NCBI GenBank assembly: GCA_002395105.1
Contig: DGWA01000015.1
Coordinates: 859-19,703 of the forward strand
Origin: Rickettsiales bacterium UBA4270
GTDB lineage: Bacteria > Pseudomonadota > Alphaproteobacteria > Rickettsiales > Deianiraeaceae
Length of the DNA stretch: 18,845 nucleotides
Direction of reading: 5' to 3'
In this document: piece by piece, positions 1 to 6,808 of the stretch
How the letters are laid out: the number at the start of each line of letters is the position of its first letter
How positions within the stretch are numbered: the stretch's first letter is position 1
Translations under genes and position numbers: made by a program
Notes under the pieces: generated by a model
Databases searched by the model: none
What the model was told of the DNA's origin: nothing
The model's input: the letters and a program-made list of their open reading frames with translations, nothing else

Positions 1-28
1 GTTGCTCTACCAACTGAGCTATTGTGGC
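1..28 (-). tRNA. tRNA, 5' portion only, cut by window edge (perhaps tRNA-Thr)
   Basis: Read leftward from 28, the sequence gives a 7-nt acceptor strand GCCACAA, then TA, then a D-arm with stem GCTC/GAGC and an AGTTGGTA loop, followed by the first bases of the anticodon stem (A, AC). The anticodon and 3' half lie outside the window, so the amino acid cannot be read. The GAGCAAC context resembles tRNA-Thr(TGT) of other bacteria, but this is a guess. It lies 89 nt downstream of rpsA on the same strand. Confidence 0.8.
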
Positions 29-36
29 AACAACCT

Positions 37-64
37 TATCTAGTAAGTACTATTTAATTTTCAA
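37..64 (-). promoter_or_regulatory. possible promoter of the tRNA
   Basis: On the minus strand a TTGAAA (64-59) is followed after 16 nt by TAGATA (42-37), which ends 8 nt before the tRNA 5' end. The -10 match is weak (3 of 6), so this is tentative. It would give a very short pre-tRNA leader. Confidence 0.3.
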
Positions 65-117
65 TAGAAAAATCTTTATATCAGCACGGAAAACAATCAG
101 AATTCTACAAGAAAGAT

Positions 118-1821
118 CTATTTTTTATCATCTTTTTCTTTTATTTTATCAAGAGCGACACCTAATATATCTGCCAATGAAGCACCAGAATTATCTGAAC
201 CGTATTTATCTACAACTTTCTTATATTCTTCCTCTTCAAGACCTTTAACAGATAATACTATCTTTTTTGCTTCTTTATCAAAAGACATAATTTTAGCATC
301 AACTTTATCACCTATTGTAAATCGATCAACTCTTTGGTCAAGTTTATCTCTTGATAAATCTGTCTTTTTAATAGAAGTGTACACTCCTTCAACAACTTCA
401 ACAATTATACGATCTGGTTTTATATCAAAAACCTTACACGTAACATTATTTCCAACTGTAAATAAATCTTTATATTTTTCAAATGGATCTTCTATAAGTT
501 GTTTTATGCCAAAAGATATCTTTGTAAATTTATTATCAATTGACAGATACATAACCTTAACATTATCTCCTTCTTTATAATGAGATAAAATGTCTATATC
601 AGCAATCCATGCAAGATTATCTAAACTAACAAAACCATCAATATCTCCAACAGTAACAAAGAAACCATAATCTACTACTTTCGAAATCACTCCATCAAAT
701 TGATCTCCTTCTTTACATGATTCTGCAAATTCCTTAAATGGATTTTTGAACATTCTACGTATAGATAAAAGAACTTTTTGTTTATCGCCATCTATATCTG
801 TGACAATAGCCTCTATTTTATCTCCTTCTTTGTATTCTTTAATCTTCTCATTTGCGCCTTTTCCATAAACAAGTTCACTTATGTGAATAAAACCTTCAAC
901 TTCTTTTGAAATATTAACAGCTATTCCATGCTTTTCTATGCTTGAAACAGTACATTTAACTTTTTCACCAACCTCAATATCTTTGACCAATTTCAACCAA
1001 CTGTTTTCTGTTAATAACTTCATGCTAACAGCTATTTTATTATTTGCTTTATCTAATTTTATAATTTTTGCCTTAACGTGTTCTCCAACAGATAAAACCT
1101 CACTTGGATGGCCAATTTTACCATAAACAATATCAGTAACATGCAAGAGAGCATCTACACCAAAACCTAAATCTATAAAAACACCATAATCAGTTATATT
1201 TCTAACTTTACCTTCGACGACCATTCCTTCATGTGCAGTTGCATAAAAGGCCTCTTTTGCATCTTTATAACTATCATTGATAACCATTTTACGTGATACT
1301 ACAGCATTCTTGCCATCAAATTGTATTACTTTAAATTGTTGTTTTGTTCCAACTAAACCACTTATATCAGTTATATTTCCTTCATCAATTTGGCTACCTG
1401 GTAAAAATGCTATAAATCCATCAAAATCGACCGATAAACCACTCTTAACTTTAGCGAATGGTATACCTTCAATATTTTCACCACTCTCAAATGCTTGCTT
1501 AATTCTTAAACGACTATCCTCCTTTATTGCATTTTCACGACTTAAAATATATCCACCATTACTAATATCAACACTCATTACGTAAACCTTTACAACATCG
1601 CCAACTTTTAAATCTTTTCCTTCGTCTTTTTTAAAAAATTCCTTCATAGGAATTATACCTTCACTTTTAAGTCCAGCATCAACTACAACAAAACCTTTTT
1701 TGTGGTCTATTGCTGTTATAGTCCCATCAACAACTTTGCCGACATTTCCAATATTACTATGCACAAAACTATCAAAATATGCATAAACTAAATCTGTGGT
1801 TTTAATATTTAAATCAGACAT
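118..1821 (-). CDS. rpsA: 30S ribosomal protein S1
   Basis: S1 binds mRNA on the 30S subunit and helps recruit and unfold leaders during initiation. The 567-residue product has six consecutive S1/OB repeats: about 25-100, 110-185, 198-270, 280-360, 370-445 and 455-535. This is the full bacterial six-domain layout and close to the roughly 557 residues of E. coli S1. Domains 3 to 5 carry the familiar cores GVFIDLG, GFIHISEL and GFFV. The start is an ATG (MSDLNIK) and the stop is TAG. No Shine-Dalgarno sequence precedes the start. A perfect TTGACA lies about 40 nt upstream at 1863-1858, without a good -10 box. In many bacteria cmk lies upstream of rpsA; here the upstream neighbour is an outer-membrane protein gene. 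The protein is of particular interest because genes in this window generally lack Shine-Dalgarno sites. Confidence 0.97.
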   Translation of the reverse strand: MSDLNIKTTDLVYAYFDSFVHSNIGNVGKVVDGTITAIDHKKGFVVVDAGLKSEGIIPMKEFFKKDEGKDLKVGDVVKVYVMSVDISNGGYILSRENAIKEDSRLRIKQAFESGENIEGIPFAKVKSGLSVDFDGFIAFLPGSQIDEGNITDISGLVGTKQQFKVIQFDGKNAVVSRKMVINDSYKDAKEAFYATAHEGMVVEGKVRNITDYGVFIDLGFGVDALLHVTDIVYGKIGHPSEVLSVGEHVKAKIIKLDKANNKIAVSMKLLTENSWLKLVKDIEVGEKVKCTVSSIEKHGIAVNISKEVEGFIHISELVYGKGANEKIKEYKEGDKIEAIVTDIDGDKQKVLLSIRRMFKNPFKEFAESCKEGDQFDGVISKVVDYGFFVTVGDIDGFVSLDNLAWIADIDILSHYKEGDNVKVMYLSIDNKFTKISFGIKQLIEDPFEKYKDLFTVGNNVTCKVFDIKPDRIIVEVVEGVYTSIKKTDLSRDKLDQRVDRFTIGDKVDAKIMSFDKEAKKIVLSVKGLEEEEYKKVVDKYGSDNSGASLADILGVALDKIKEKDDKK

Positions 1822-1857
1822 CTATACTACAATTGATTTCTAAATTATTATTTTTAA

Positions 1858-1863
1858 TGTCAA
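1858..1863 (-). promoter_or_regulatory. perfect TTGACA -35 element upstream of rpsA
   Basis: TTGACA on the minus strand lies 37-42 nt before the rpsA ATG. At 15-18 nt spacing only weak -10 candidates are present (TAGAAA at 1842-1837, GAAATC at 1840-1835). The -35 is convincing by match alone; the complete promoter is not. Confidence 0.35.
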
Positions 1864-1951
1864 GTTATTTTTTAATAAAATACACACTTTTTTATACTAT
1901 TTTATTTATTTTAAACTCATAATAAATTAATTTTATTTTTATCAAAAAATA

Positions 1952-2018
1952 TTTATGTAAAAAAAACATAAAATCTATACAATACACTTTTGCGATCATA
2001 TTTGATTAGACCGCAAAA
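1952..2018 (-). terminator. two inverted repeats between the barrel gene and rpsA, possible terminator region
   Basis: Just downstream of the 2032-2721 gene, TTTTGCG (1988-1994) pairs with CGCAAAA (2012-2018). The inner ATCA (1995-1998) pairs with TGAT (2003-2006), leaving a 5-nt bulge. No T-run follows directly on the minus strand. A second repeat, TTTATGT (1966-1972 complement) with ACATAAA around a T7 loop on the minus strand (1952-1972), is followed by ATATTTTTTG. Together they could end transcription of the barrel gene, but neither is a textbook terminator. The rest of 1822-2031 is plain AT-rich sequence in which I see nothing else. Confidence 0.35.
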
Positions 2019-2031
2019 TGATACTAATCTA

Positions 2032-2721
2032 CTATAAGAAATTTATACCAACTTTCATCATTAAATTCTTTGTTTTGATTTTAGTTTTGTTAAACTGTTT
2101 TTGATCTACATCTTGCACTTGATACTTGTGGAAGTTATTTGTTCCAATGCGATATTCAAAACCAAATGTAATTACATCACCGACAATAAAATCTACACCA
2201 AAACCATAATTACGACCAATGTTATAATCGTACAAAAAATCTTGATCCCATCTGTTTATTACCATAGCTCCAACATTATAACCAGCCAAACAATATGGAG
2301 CTACCGAGATATATTTTTTGTAAAGATTAATTCTTGTTCCAAGTTTTCCATTAAACATACCATATTCTTTAAAATCAAAACCATAACCATTTGCACTATA
2401 GACATTTGTATTTCCGCGAGGCATTCTAAGTTGTATATCATAACCTATAAATAAATGTATTACGTTATCTAATTTCAAATAAAAAGCACTACCATTTCCA
2501 ATTACAATTCCCTTTCCTTTTTCTTGATATGTTGCGGTGTATATATTTTTTTTCGCATTTTCTATAAAATGTCTTGCATCACCTTGATATGTTTGTTCTG
2601 TAAATCCAACATATAAGTTTGAATGAAAATAAAGTCTTTCAGATAAACTAACAGCATTCGCGCTATTTATGTTAGTAAAAGATGTTGCAACGGCAACGGC
2701 AATAAATAACTTATTTCTCAT
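2032..2721 (-). CDS. small outer-membrane beta-barrel protein (opacity-like), unassigned
   Basis: The 229-residue product begins with a typical signal peptide: MRNK, then a hydrophobic stretch, ending at a probable cleavage site after NSANA. The mature part has alternating polar and hydrophobic strands rich in Tyr, Phe, Gly and Asn and finishes with the strand MMKVGINFL, as expected of an outer-membrane barrel of about eight strands. The family cannot be named from sequence reading alone; Opa/OmpA-like or Rickettsiales surface-antigen families are possible. I chose the ATG at 2721 over an in-frame TTG at 2730 because it gives a proper signal peptide. No Shine-Dalgarno is visible. A promoter candidate lies directly upstream. 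The gene stands alone between rpsA and the USP-like gene, on the same strand as both. Confidence 0.75.
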   Translation of the reverse strand: MRNKLFIAVAVATSFTNINSANAVSLSERLYFHSNLYVGFTEQTYQGDARHFIENAKKNIYTATYQEKGKGIVIGNGSAFYLKLDNVIHLFIGYDIQLRMPRGNTNVYSANGYGFDFKEYGMFNGKLGTRINLYKKYISVAPYCLAGYNVGAMVINRWDQDFLYDYNIGRNYGFGVDFIVGDVITFGFEYRIGTNNFHKYQVQDVDQKQFNKTKIKTKNLMMKVGINFL

Positions 2722-2741
2722 ATAAATCAACTAAACAGTTA

Positions 2742-2771
2742 ATAGTAAAACTAAATAATCAATATTTGCAA
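2742..2771 (-). promoter_or_regulatory. candidate sigma-70 promoter for the 2032-2721 barrel gene
   Basis: On the minus strand TTGCAA (2771-2766) and TACTAT (2747-2742) are separated by 18 nt. The -10 box ends 20 nt before the ATG, which predicts a leader of about 14 nt. Both hexamers match the consensus in four positions. Confidence 0.4.
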
Positions 2772-2834
2772 TCTCTTTTTGATGACTTTTGTATATATTT
2801 TGACAATTAATGATAAAATTTGATAAACTTTATC

Positions 2835-4817
2835 TTAAATCATTCTTTCTTTTGTGTCAAAGTTTTTTAAATTATAATCTATATTTCTACTTTTTGTTCT
2901 TTGCAATTCTTTTATTTTATTATTATAACTTGCTTGCTTTCTATCCCACTCTTCTATTTCTTCTTTTTTAAGATATAAAATATAAAAACCGATTAAAACA
3001 AGGCATAATAAATATACCCAAAATTCAATAACAGGTCTTTTTCCAAATTTTTTCATGTTTAATTCCTCCTGTTCTATTTTAGCATCTATATCTTTATTTT
3101 CTTCCTCAATCTCTTTATCTATGTATTTCTTTTTTTCGTCTTCTTTTTTTAATGGTTTTTTATAATTTATCGGAGTTTTATATTTATATGCAGGCGTAAT
3201 TTGTCTTGTATATGGTTTATTACTATTATTGCGTTCAACATTATTAGATTGAATATTTGATTGAAATGGTTGGTTGACAGCTGGCTGTTGTGGTGTAACA
3301 TCATCATTCTTTACATCATCATTCTTTACAACATTATTCTTTATAACATCGTCTCTTTTATTTTCAGCTTTTTTAGACTCAAGCGAATTTAAATAATTCA
3401 TTATTTTATTCGTATTTTCTCGTATCTCTTCAATGTCTTTATTAACATAATCATTGTCATTATAAGACAATTGTTGCGAGTAAATTAACCCAGTACACGA
3501 ATTTAAGTCTTGTTTTCCATTATTTTCAAAATAACTTCTTATTAATTCATATGCAGCACTTAATTTACTCCTATCATTTGGCGAAAAAATCTCATCAGCA
3601 TTTGCGTCAAAAGTTTTAGAAAATGTAATAATAGGATCTGCATTGCTTTTAGTAAAAAATTCACTCAAAATGTCATTATCTTCAATAATATTTTTTTCAA
3701 TCATTTTTTTAATTATTTTACGAAAGCAAATAATTTTTTCAGTTTCAAGTTTTCTAATATTATCTAATAATGATTTTTTTTCTTCTCTCGTTAAAGCTAC
3801 CATTTCTTTTACGCTGTCTTTCGATTCAACTTTTGTGTTTAGAAAATTTGCCTTGCCTTTTTTTAGAGATTTATTTTTAATAAACATTAACGGCCCAAGA
3901 CCATGTAATGGATTCCCGAATACTTTGTTTTTCGTTTTCATTTGGCATTGGTTGTTAAATATGATTTTTTCACCATTGCATTCACCATACATTTGCCAAT
4001 GTTTGTTTTTATGCAAGCCAGCACATAATAATACGTGCTCATCATCTCCTATACAAATACTACTAATATCTTCCGTTGAAATTGTGTTGATATTTTTTTT
4101 AATAAGTCCTGATTTTGTTTTAATTTCTGCTTGGAGCTTATTGTCTTCCGAGCCAAATTTCTGAAACATCACAACATCGTTATATTTTTTATTTTCGATA
4201 GTAATCGTGTAATTTTGGTTTGCATCTGTTGCTGTAGCCTTTTGTTGTTTGTCGCCTTTTTTACTACAATTATAAGCTGAAAAAACATCTGATATTATTT
4301 TCGGCTCTTTTTGTTGAATTAGTTCAAAATCTTCAAGGCTATCTTCGTCTGAACAGTAAATACCATTATAAACACAACTGTAAGTAACACTCGAACAAAT
4401 ATCAAAAAAATCATTTTGTTTATGAAATATACTATTCATCCAATCAGCAATAGTCATAATGTCTTGTCTTGGATCTTGCATCGAACCTGGACCATCTTCT
4501 TCAGAGCCCAGTCTTTCTTTGGTAGTATAATAATCATATATTTCTCTAAACGTTTCTTCTTTACCTGTTATACTAAGTTGATAAAGCTTGGTAAAAAAAT
4601 CACCATAATTTTCAGCAATGAACTTGCCAACATCTGTTTCTTTGCCTATTTTTTGTATATTTTCCAGTCTTTCATAAAAAAAAGGATGACATAATAAAAA
4701 ACGTATAGCTATATGGAAATAGCAAGAGTTATTATAATTATTCGTGCCTGTAAACTTTTTTAATAATTTACCTTTTTGAAATTTTACTACTTTTGTATCC
4801 ACTATTCCTTTTTGCAT
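2835..4817 (-). CDS. putative USP-like (peptidase C19-type) cysteine protease with C-terminal membrane anchor
   Basis: I do not recognise this 660-residue protein as a whole, but its N-terminal third reads like a ubiquitin-specific protease. Counting from the ATG, a Cys box runs from Gly24 to Phe47. It keeps Gly at -8, Asn27 at -5 (the oxyanion position in USPs), Asn30 at -2, Cys32, Tyr33, Leu at +9, Pro45 at +13 and Phe47 at +15. A His box lies near 263-290: KHWQMYGE with His273, then a turn and IIFNN, where Asn288 sits right after Phe as the third catalytic residue does in USPs. A Cys-containing segment (141, 148, 155) followed by SLEDFEL falls where USPs carry their fingers region. Residues 320-480 look helical, 485-590 are low-complexity K/N/D/E, and 596-616 form one transmembrane helix with a charged tail of about 44 residues. 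There is no N-terminal signal peptide. The ATG was preferred over a GTG at 4841 because the promoter -10 box overlaps the longer reading. A role on host ubiquitin is inference. Confidence 0.6.
   Translation of the reverse strand: MQKGIVDTKVVKFQKGKLLKKFTGTNNYNNSCYFHIAIRFLLCHPFFYERLENIQKIGKETDVGKFIAENYGDFFTKLYQLSITGKEETFREIYDYYTTKERLGSEEDGPGSMQDPRQDIMTIADWMNSIFHKQNDFFDICSSVTYSCVYNGIYCSDEDSLEDFELIQQKEPKIISDVFSAYNCSKKGDKQQKATATDANQNYTITIENKKYNDVVMFQKFGSEDNKLQAEIKTKSGLIKKNINTISTEDISSICIGDDEHVLLCAGLHKNKHWQMYGECNGEKIIFNNQCQMKTKNKVFGNPLHGLGPLMFIKNKSLKKGKANFLNTKVESKDSVKEMVALTREEKKSLLDNIRKLETEKIICFRKIIKKMIEKNIIEDNDILSEFFTKSNADPIITFSKTFDANADEIFSPNDRSKLSAAYELIRSYFENNGKQDLNSCTGLIYSQQLSYNDNDYVNKDIEEIRENTNKIMNYLNSLESKKAENKRDDVIKNNVVKNDDVKNDDVTPQQPAVNQPFQSNIQSNNVERNNSNKPYTRQITPAYKYKTPINYKKPLKKEDEKKKYIDKEIEEENKDIDAKIEQEELNMKKFGKRPVIEFWVYLLCLVLIGFYILYLKKEEIEEWDRKQASYNNKIKELQRTKSRNIDYNLKNFDTKERMI
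3298..3357 (-). repeat. 15-bp tandem repeat, about four copies, inside the USP-like gene
   Basis: The unit ACATCATCATTCTTT occurs twice perfectly (3298-3312 and 3313-3327), then with two changes (3328-3342), then in a degraded form (3343-3357). On the coding strand it encodes repeats of the five residues KNDDV in the linker before the membrane anchor. The unit is a multiple of three, so copy-number change would alter linker length without breaking the frame. Confidence 0.85.
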
Positions 4818-4832
4818 GCAGAAATATGTGTA

Positions 4833-4860
4833 ATTATACACTATTAATGATAATTATCAA
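4833..4860 (-). promoter_or_regulatory. strong sigma-70-type promoter for the USP-like gene
   Basis: On the minus strand TTGATA (4860-4855) is followed after 16 nt by a perfect TATAAT (4838-4833). The expected transcription start falls about 8 nt before the ATG at 4817. The -10 lies inside the alternative GTG-initiated reading, which argues against that longer start. The promoter sits just past the groEL terminator, so this gene probably has its own transcript. Confidence 0.65.
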
Positions 4861-4870
4861 AAATAAAGAT

Positions 4871-4909
4871 TTAACAAAAATTCTTTGACCGTTTTTAAAA
4901 CGGCCAAAG
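4871..4909 (-). terminator. Rho-independent terminator of groEL
   Basis: Read on the minus strand, CTTTGGCCGTTTT pairs with AAAACGGTCAAAG (4909-4883, one G-T wobble), and the hairpin is followed by AATTTTTGTT. It begins 9 nt after the groEL stop codon. It is the best terminator in the window. Confidence 0.85.
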
Positions 4910-4917
4910 TTGATAAA

Positions 4918-6603
4918 TTACATCATTGGCATTCCGCCATTCATTCCACCCATTCCGGAGTGATCACAACATTCACAATCTTTTTTTGGTTCGTCAAAAA
5001 TTGTAGCCGCAGTTGTGAGAATTAATCCAGCAACAGAAGTAGAATTTTGAACTGCCATACGTGTCACTTTCACAGGATCTACAATTCCTTTTTCAAACAT
5101 ATCTCCGTAACCATTTGAGATATCGCCACTATCTCTTTCTTTATCGTTTTGAGGTGCAAAGCTTGCATCAAAACCATAATTTTCTTTTGCATTTCTTTCT
5201 ATCTCTCCAATTATTTCAGAAGAATCAAAACCTGCATTTTCTAAAATTTTTGAAATTGGAGCTCTTAATGCTCTTTTAAAAATAATTACACCAAGTCTTA
5301 CATCTTCATTCCAAGTTTTAACATCAATCTTTTTACTTGCATTTAATAATGCTATTCCGCCACCTGCTATAACACCCTCTTCGAGAGCTGCTCTTGTTGC
5401 ATTTAAAGCATCGTCAATTCTATCTTTCTTCTCTTTAACCTCAATCTCAGAAGCTCCTCCGACTTTTATAACAGCAACTCCACCTGATAATTTGGCTAAA
5501 CGCTCTTGCAACTTCTCTTTATCGTAATCACTTGTAGAATCTTCTATCTGCTTTTTAATTTGATTACAACGAGATTCTATTGCATCTTTTTCGCCAGAAC
5601 CATCTACTATTGTGCAATTATCTTTATCTACAATAACTCTTTTTGCTGAACCAAGATATTCTGGTTTTATATCTTCAAGTTTCATTCCAAGTTCTTCACT
5701 AACAACTTGTCCGTTTGTTAAAATAGCAATATCATCAAGCATTGCTTTTCTTCTATCACCAAAACCTGGTGCTTTTACTGCACAAGTTTTTAAACCACCA
5801 CGTAATTTATTTACAACTAAAGTTGCCAATGCTTCACCTTCAACATCTTCTGCAATTATAAGTAATGGTCTTCCAGATTTCATAACAGCTTCTAATAACG
5901 GAACCATTGGTTGCAATGATGATATTTTCTTTTCAAACATTAAAATAAATGGATTTTCTAATTCGGCTATCATTTTGTCTGAATTGGTCACAAAATATGG
6001 CGAAAGATAACCTCTATCAAAGCTCATTCCTTCGACAACATCTAATGTTGTTTTTAATGATTTCCCTTCTTCAACAGTAACTGTACCATCATTTCCAACT
6101 TTTTTTATCGCTTCAGCAAGAATATCACCAATTTCTTTATCACCATTTGCAGATATCGTCCCAACTTGCGATATTTCGTCTTTTTTAGAAATCTTTTTTG
6201 CGTTATTTTTTAAATATTCAACAACTTTCTCTGCCGCTAAATCAATGCCTCGTTTTAAATCCATTGGATTTACTCCGGACTCGACAACTTTTAAACCTTC
6301 TTTTACTATAGCTCTTGCTAAGACCGTTGCTGTTGTTGTTCCATCTCCTGCTCTATCATTTGTCTTACTTGCAACTTCTTTTATCATCGAAACTCCAAGA
6401 TTTTGTGCTTTATTGCTTAACTCTATTTCTTTAGCAACTGAAACACCGTCTTTTGTGATTCTTGGAGAACCATAACTTTTATCTATTACTACATTTCTTC
6501 CCTTTGGACCCAAAGTGGCTGAAACTGCATCTGCTAAAATATCAATACCACGTATTAATTCTTTTCTTGCTTCAGAATCTTGTAATATAACTTTTGCTGT
6601 CAT
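4918..6603 (-). CDS. groEL: chaperonin GroEL (Hsp60)
   Basis: The 561-residue product matches the 60-kDa chaperonin along its whole length. It has the N-terminal ATLGPKGRNVVID, the ATP-binding GDGTTTATVLA (near 86-96), the apical VEGEALATLVVNKLRG, KAPGFGDRRKAMLDDIA, the equatorial AALEEGVIAGGG, and the Gly/Met-rich tail. It folds proteins in the cytoplasm as a double ring with GroES. GroES is normally encoded directly upstream, but here the upstream side is a short intergenic region and a divergent gene, so groES must lie elsewhere or be absent. The tail is odd: before the GGM repeats it carries DCECCDH (542-548), three Cys and one His in seven residues. A heat-shock-type promoter lies upstream and a clear terminator downstream, so the gene is probably monocistronic. 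Confidence 0.98.
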   Translation of the reverse strand: MTAKVILQDSEARKELIRGIDILADAVSATLGPKGRNVVIDKSYGSPRITKDGVSVAKEIELSNKAQNLGVSMIKEVASKTNDRAGDGTTTATVLARAIVKEGLKVVESGVNPMDLKRGIDLAAEKVVEYLKNNAKKISKKDEISQVGTISANGDKEIGDILAEAIKKVGNDGTVTVEEGKSLKTTLDVVEGMSFDRGYLSPYFVTNSDKMIAELENPFILMFEKKISSLQPMVPLLEAVMKSGRPLLIIAEDVEGEALATLVVNKLRGGLKTCAVKAPGFGDRRKAMLDDIAILTNGQVVSEELGMKLEDIKPEYLGSAKRVIVDKDNCTIVDGSGEKDAIESRCNQIKKQIEDSTSDYDKEKLQERLAKLSGGVAVIKVGGASEIEVKEKKDRIDDALNATRAALEEGVIAGGGIALLNASKKIDVKTWNEDVRLGVIIFKRALRAPISKILENAGFDSSEIIGEIERNAKENYGFDASFAPQNDKERDSGDISNGYGDMFEKGIVDPVKVTRMAVQNSTSVAGLILTTAATIFDEPKKDCECCDHSGMGGMNGGMPMM

Positions 6604-6642
6604 AACTTAAAAAACATAAAAACTTTAACTTCTCATAATTTT

Positions 6643-6669
6643 ATATAGTTGATTATTTTTTTTTTCAAG
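6643..6669 (-). promoter_or_regulatory. RpoH (sigma-32)-type promoter candidate for groEL
   Basis: On the minus strand CTTG (6669-6666), extended to CTTGAAA, is followed after exactly 17 nt by CTATAT (6648-6643). This agrees with the CTTG-N17/18-CTAT-like pattern I recall for alphaproteobacterial heat-shock promoters. The spacer holds a run of ten A. The predicted start is about 30 nt before the groEL ATG. An AT-rich -10 match can arise by chance in such sequence, hence moderate confidence. Confidence 0.5.
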
Positions 6670-6772
6670 TATTCGTACATATATGTTCAATAAATAGTAA
6701 ATTTAATCAAAAACGTTAATAAATTTTTTTAAAAAATCTGAAAAATTTTAAATTTTACATAATACAAAAAAT

Positions 6773-6800
6773 TTGTTTTTTACTTATTTTATTATACAAT
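6773..6800 (+). promoter_or_regulatory. candidate promoter for the MORN-repeat gene
   Basis: TTGTTT (6773-6778) and TACAAT (6795-6800) are spaced by 16 nt. The -10 box ends only 8 nt before the ATG at 6809, so transcription from it would give an essentially leaderless mRNA. The base composition makes chance matches likely. Confidence 0.35.
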
Positions 6801-6808
6801 TATGTTTG

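Noticed and set aside
4818..4841. Eight-codon N-terminal extension of the USP-like protein from a GTG at 4841
   Set aside because: The perfect TATAAT promoter box lies inside it, so the transcript would begin downstream of the GTG.
5612..6475. Open frames on the plus strand opposite groEL
   Set aside because: They are shadows of the groEL codons with no features of their own.
6773..6808. TTG-started N-terminal extension of the MORN protein
   Set aside because: It overlaps the only promoter candidate and adds nothing to the signal anchor, which is well formed from the ATG at 6809.
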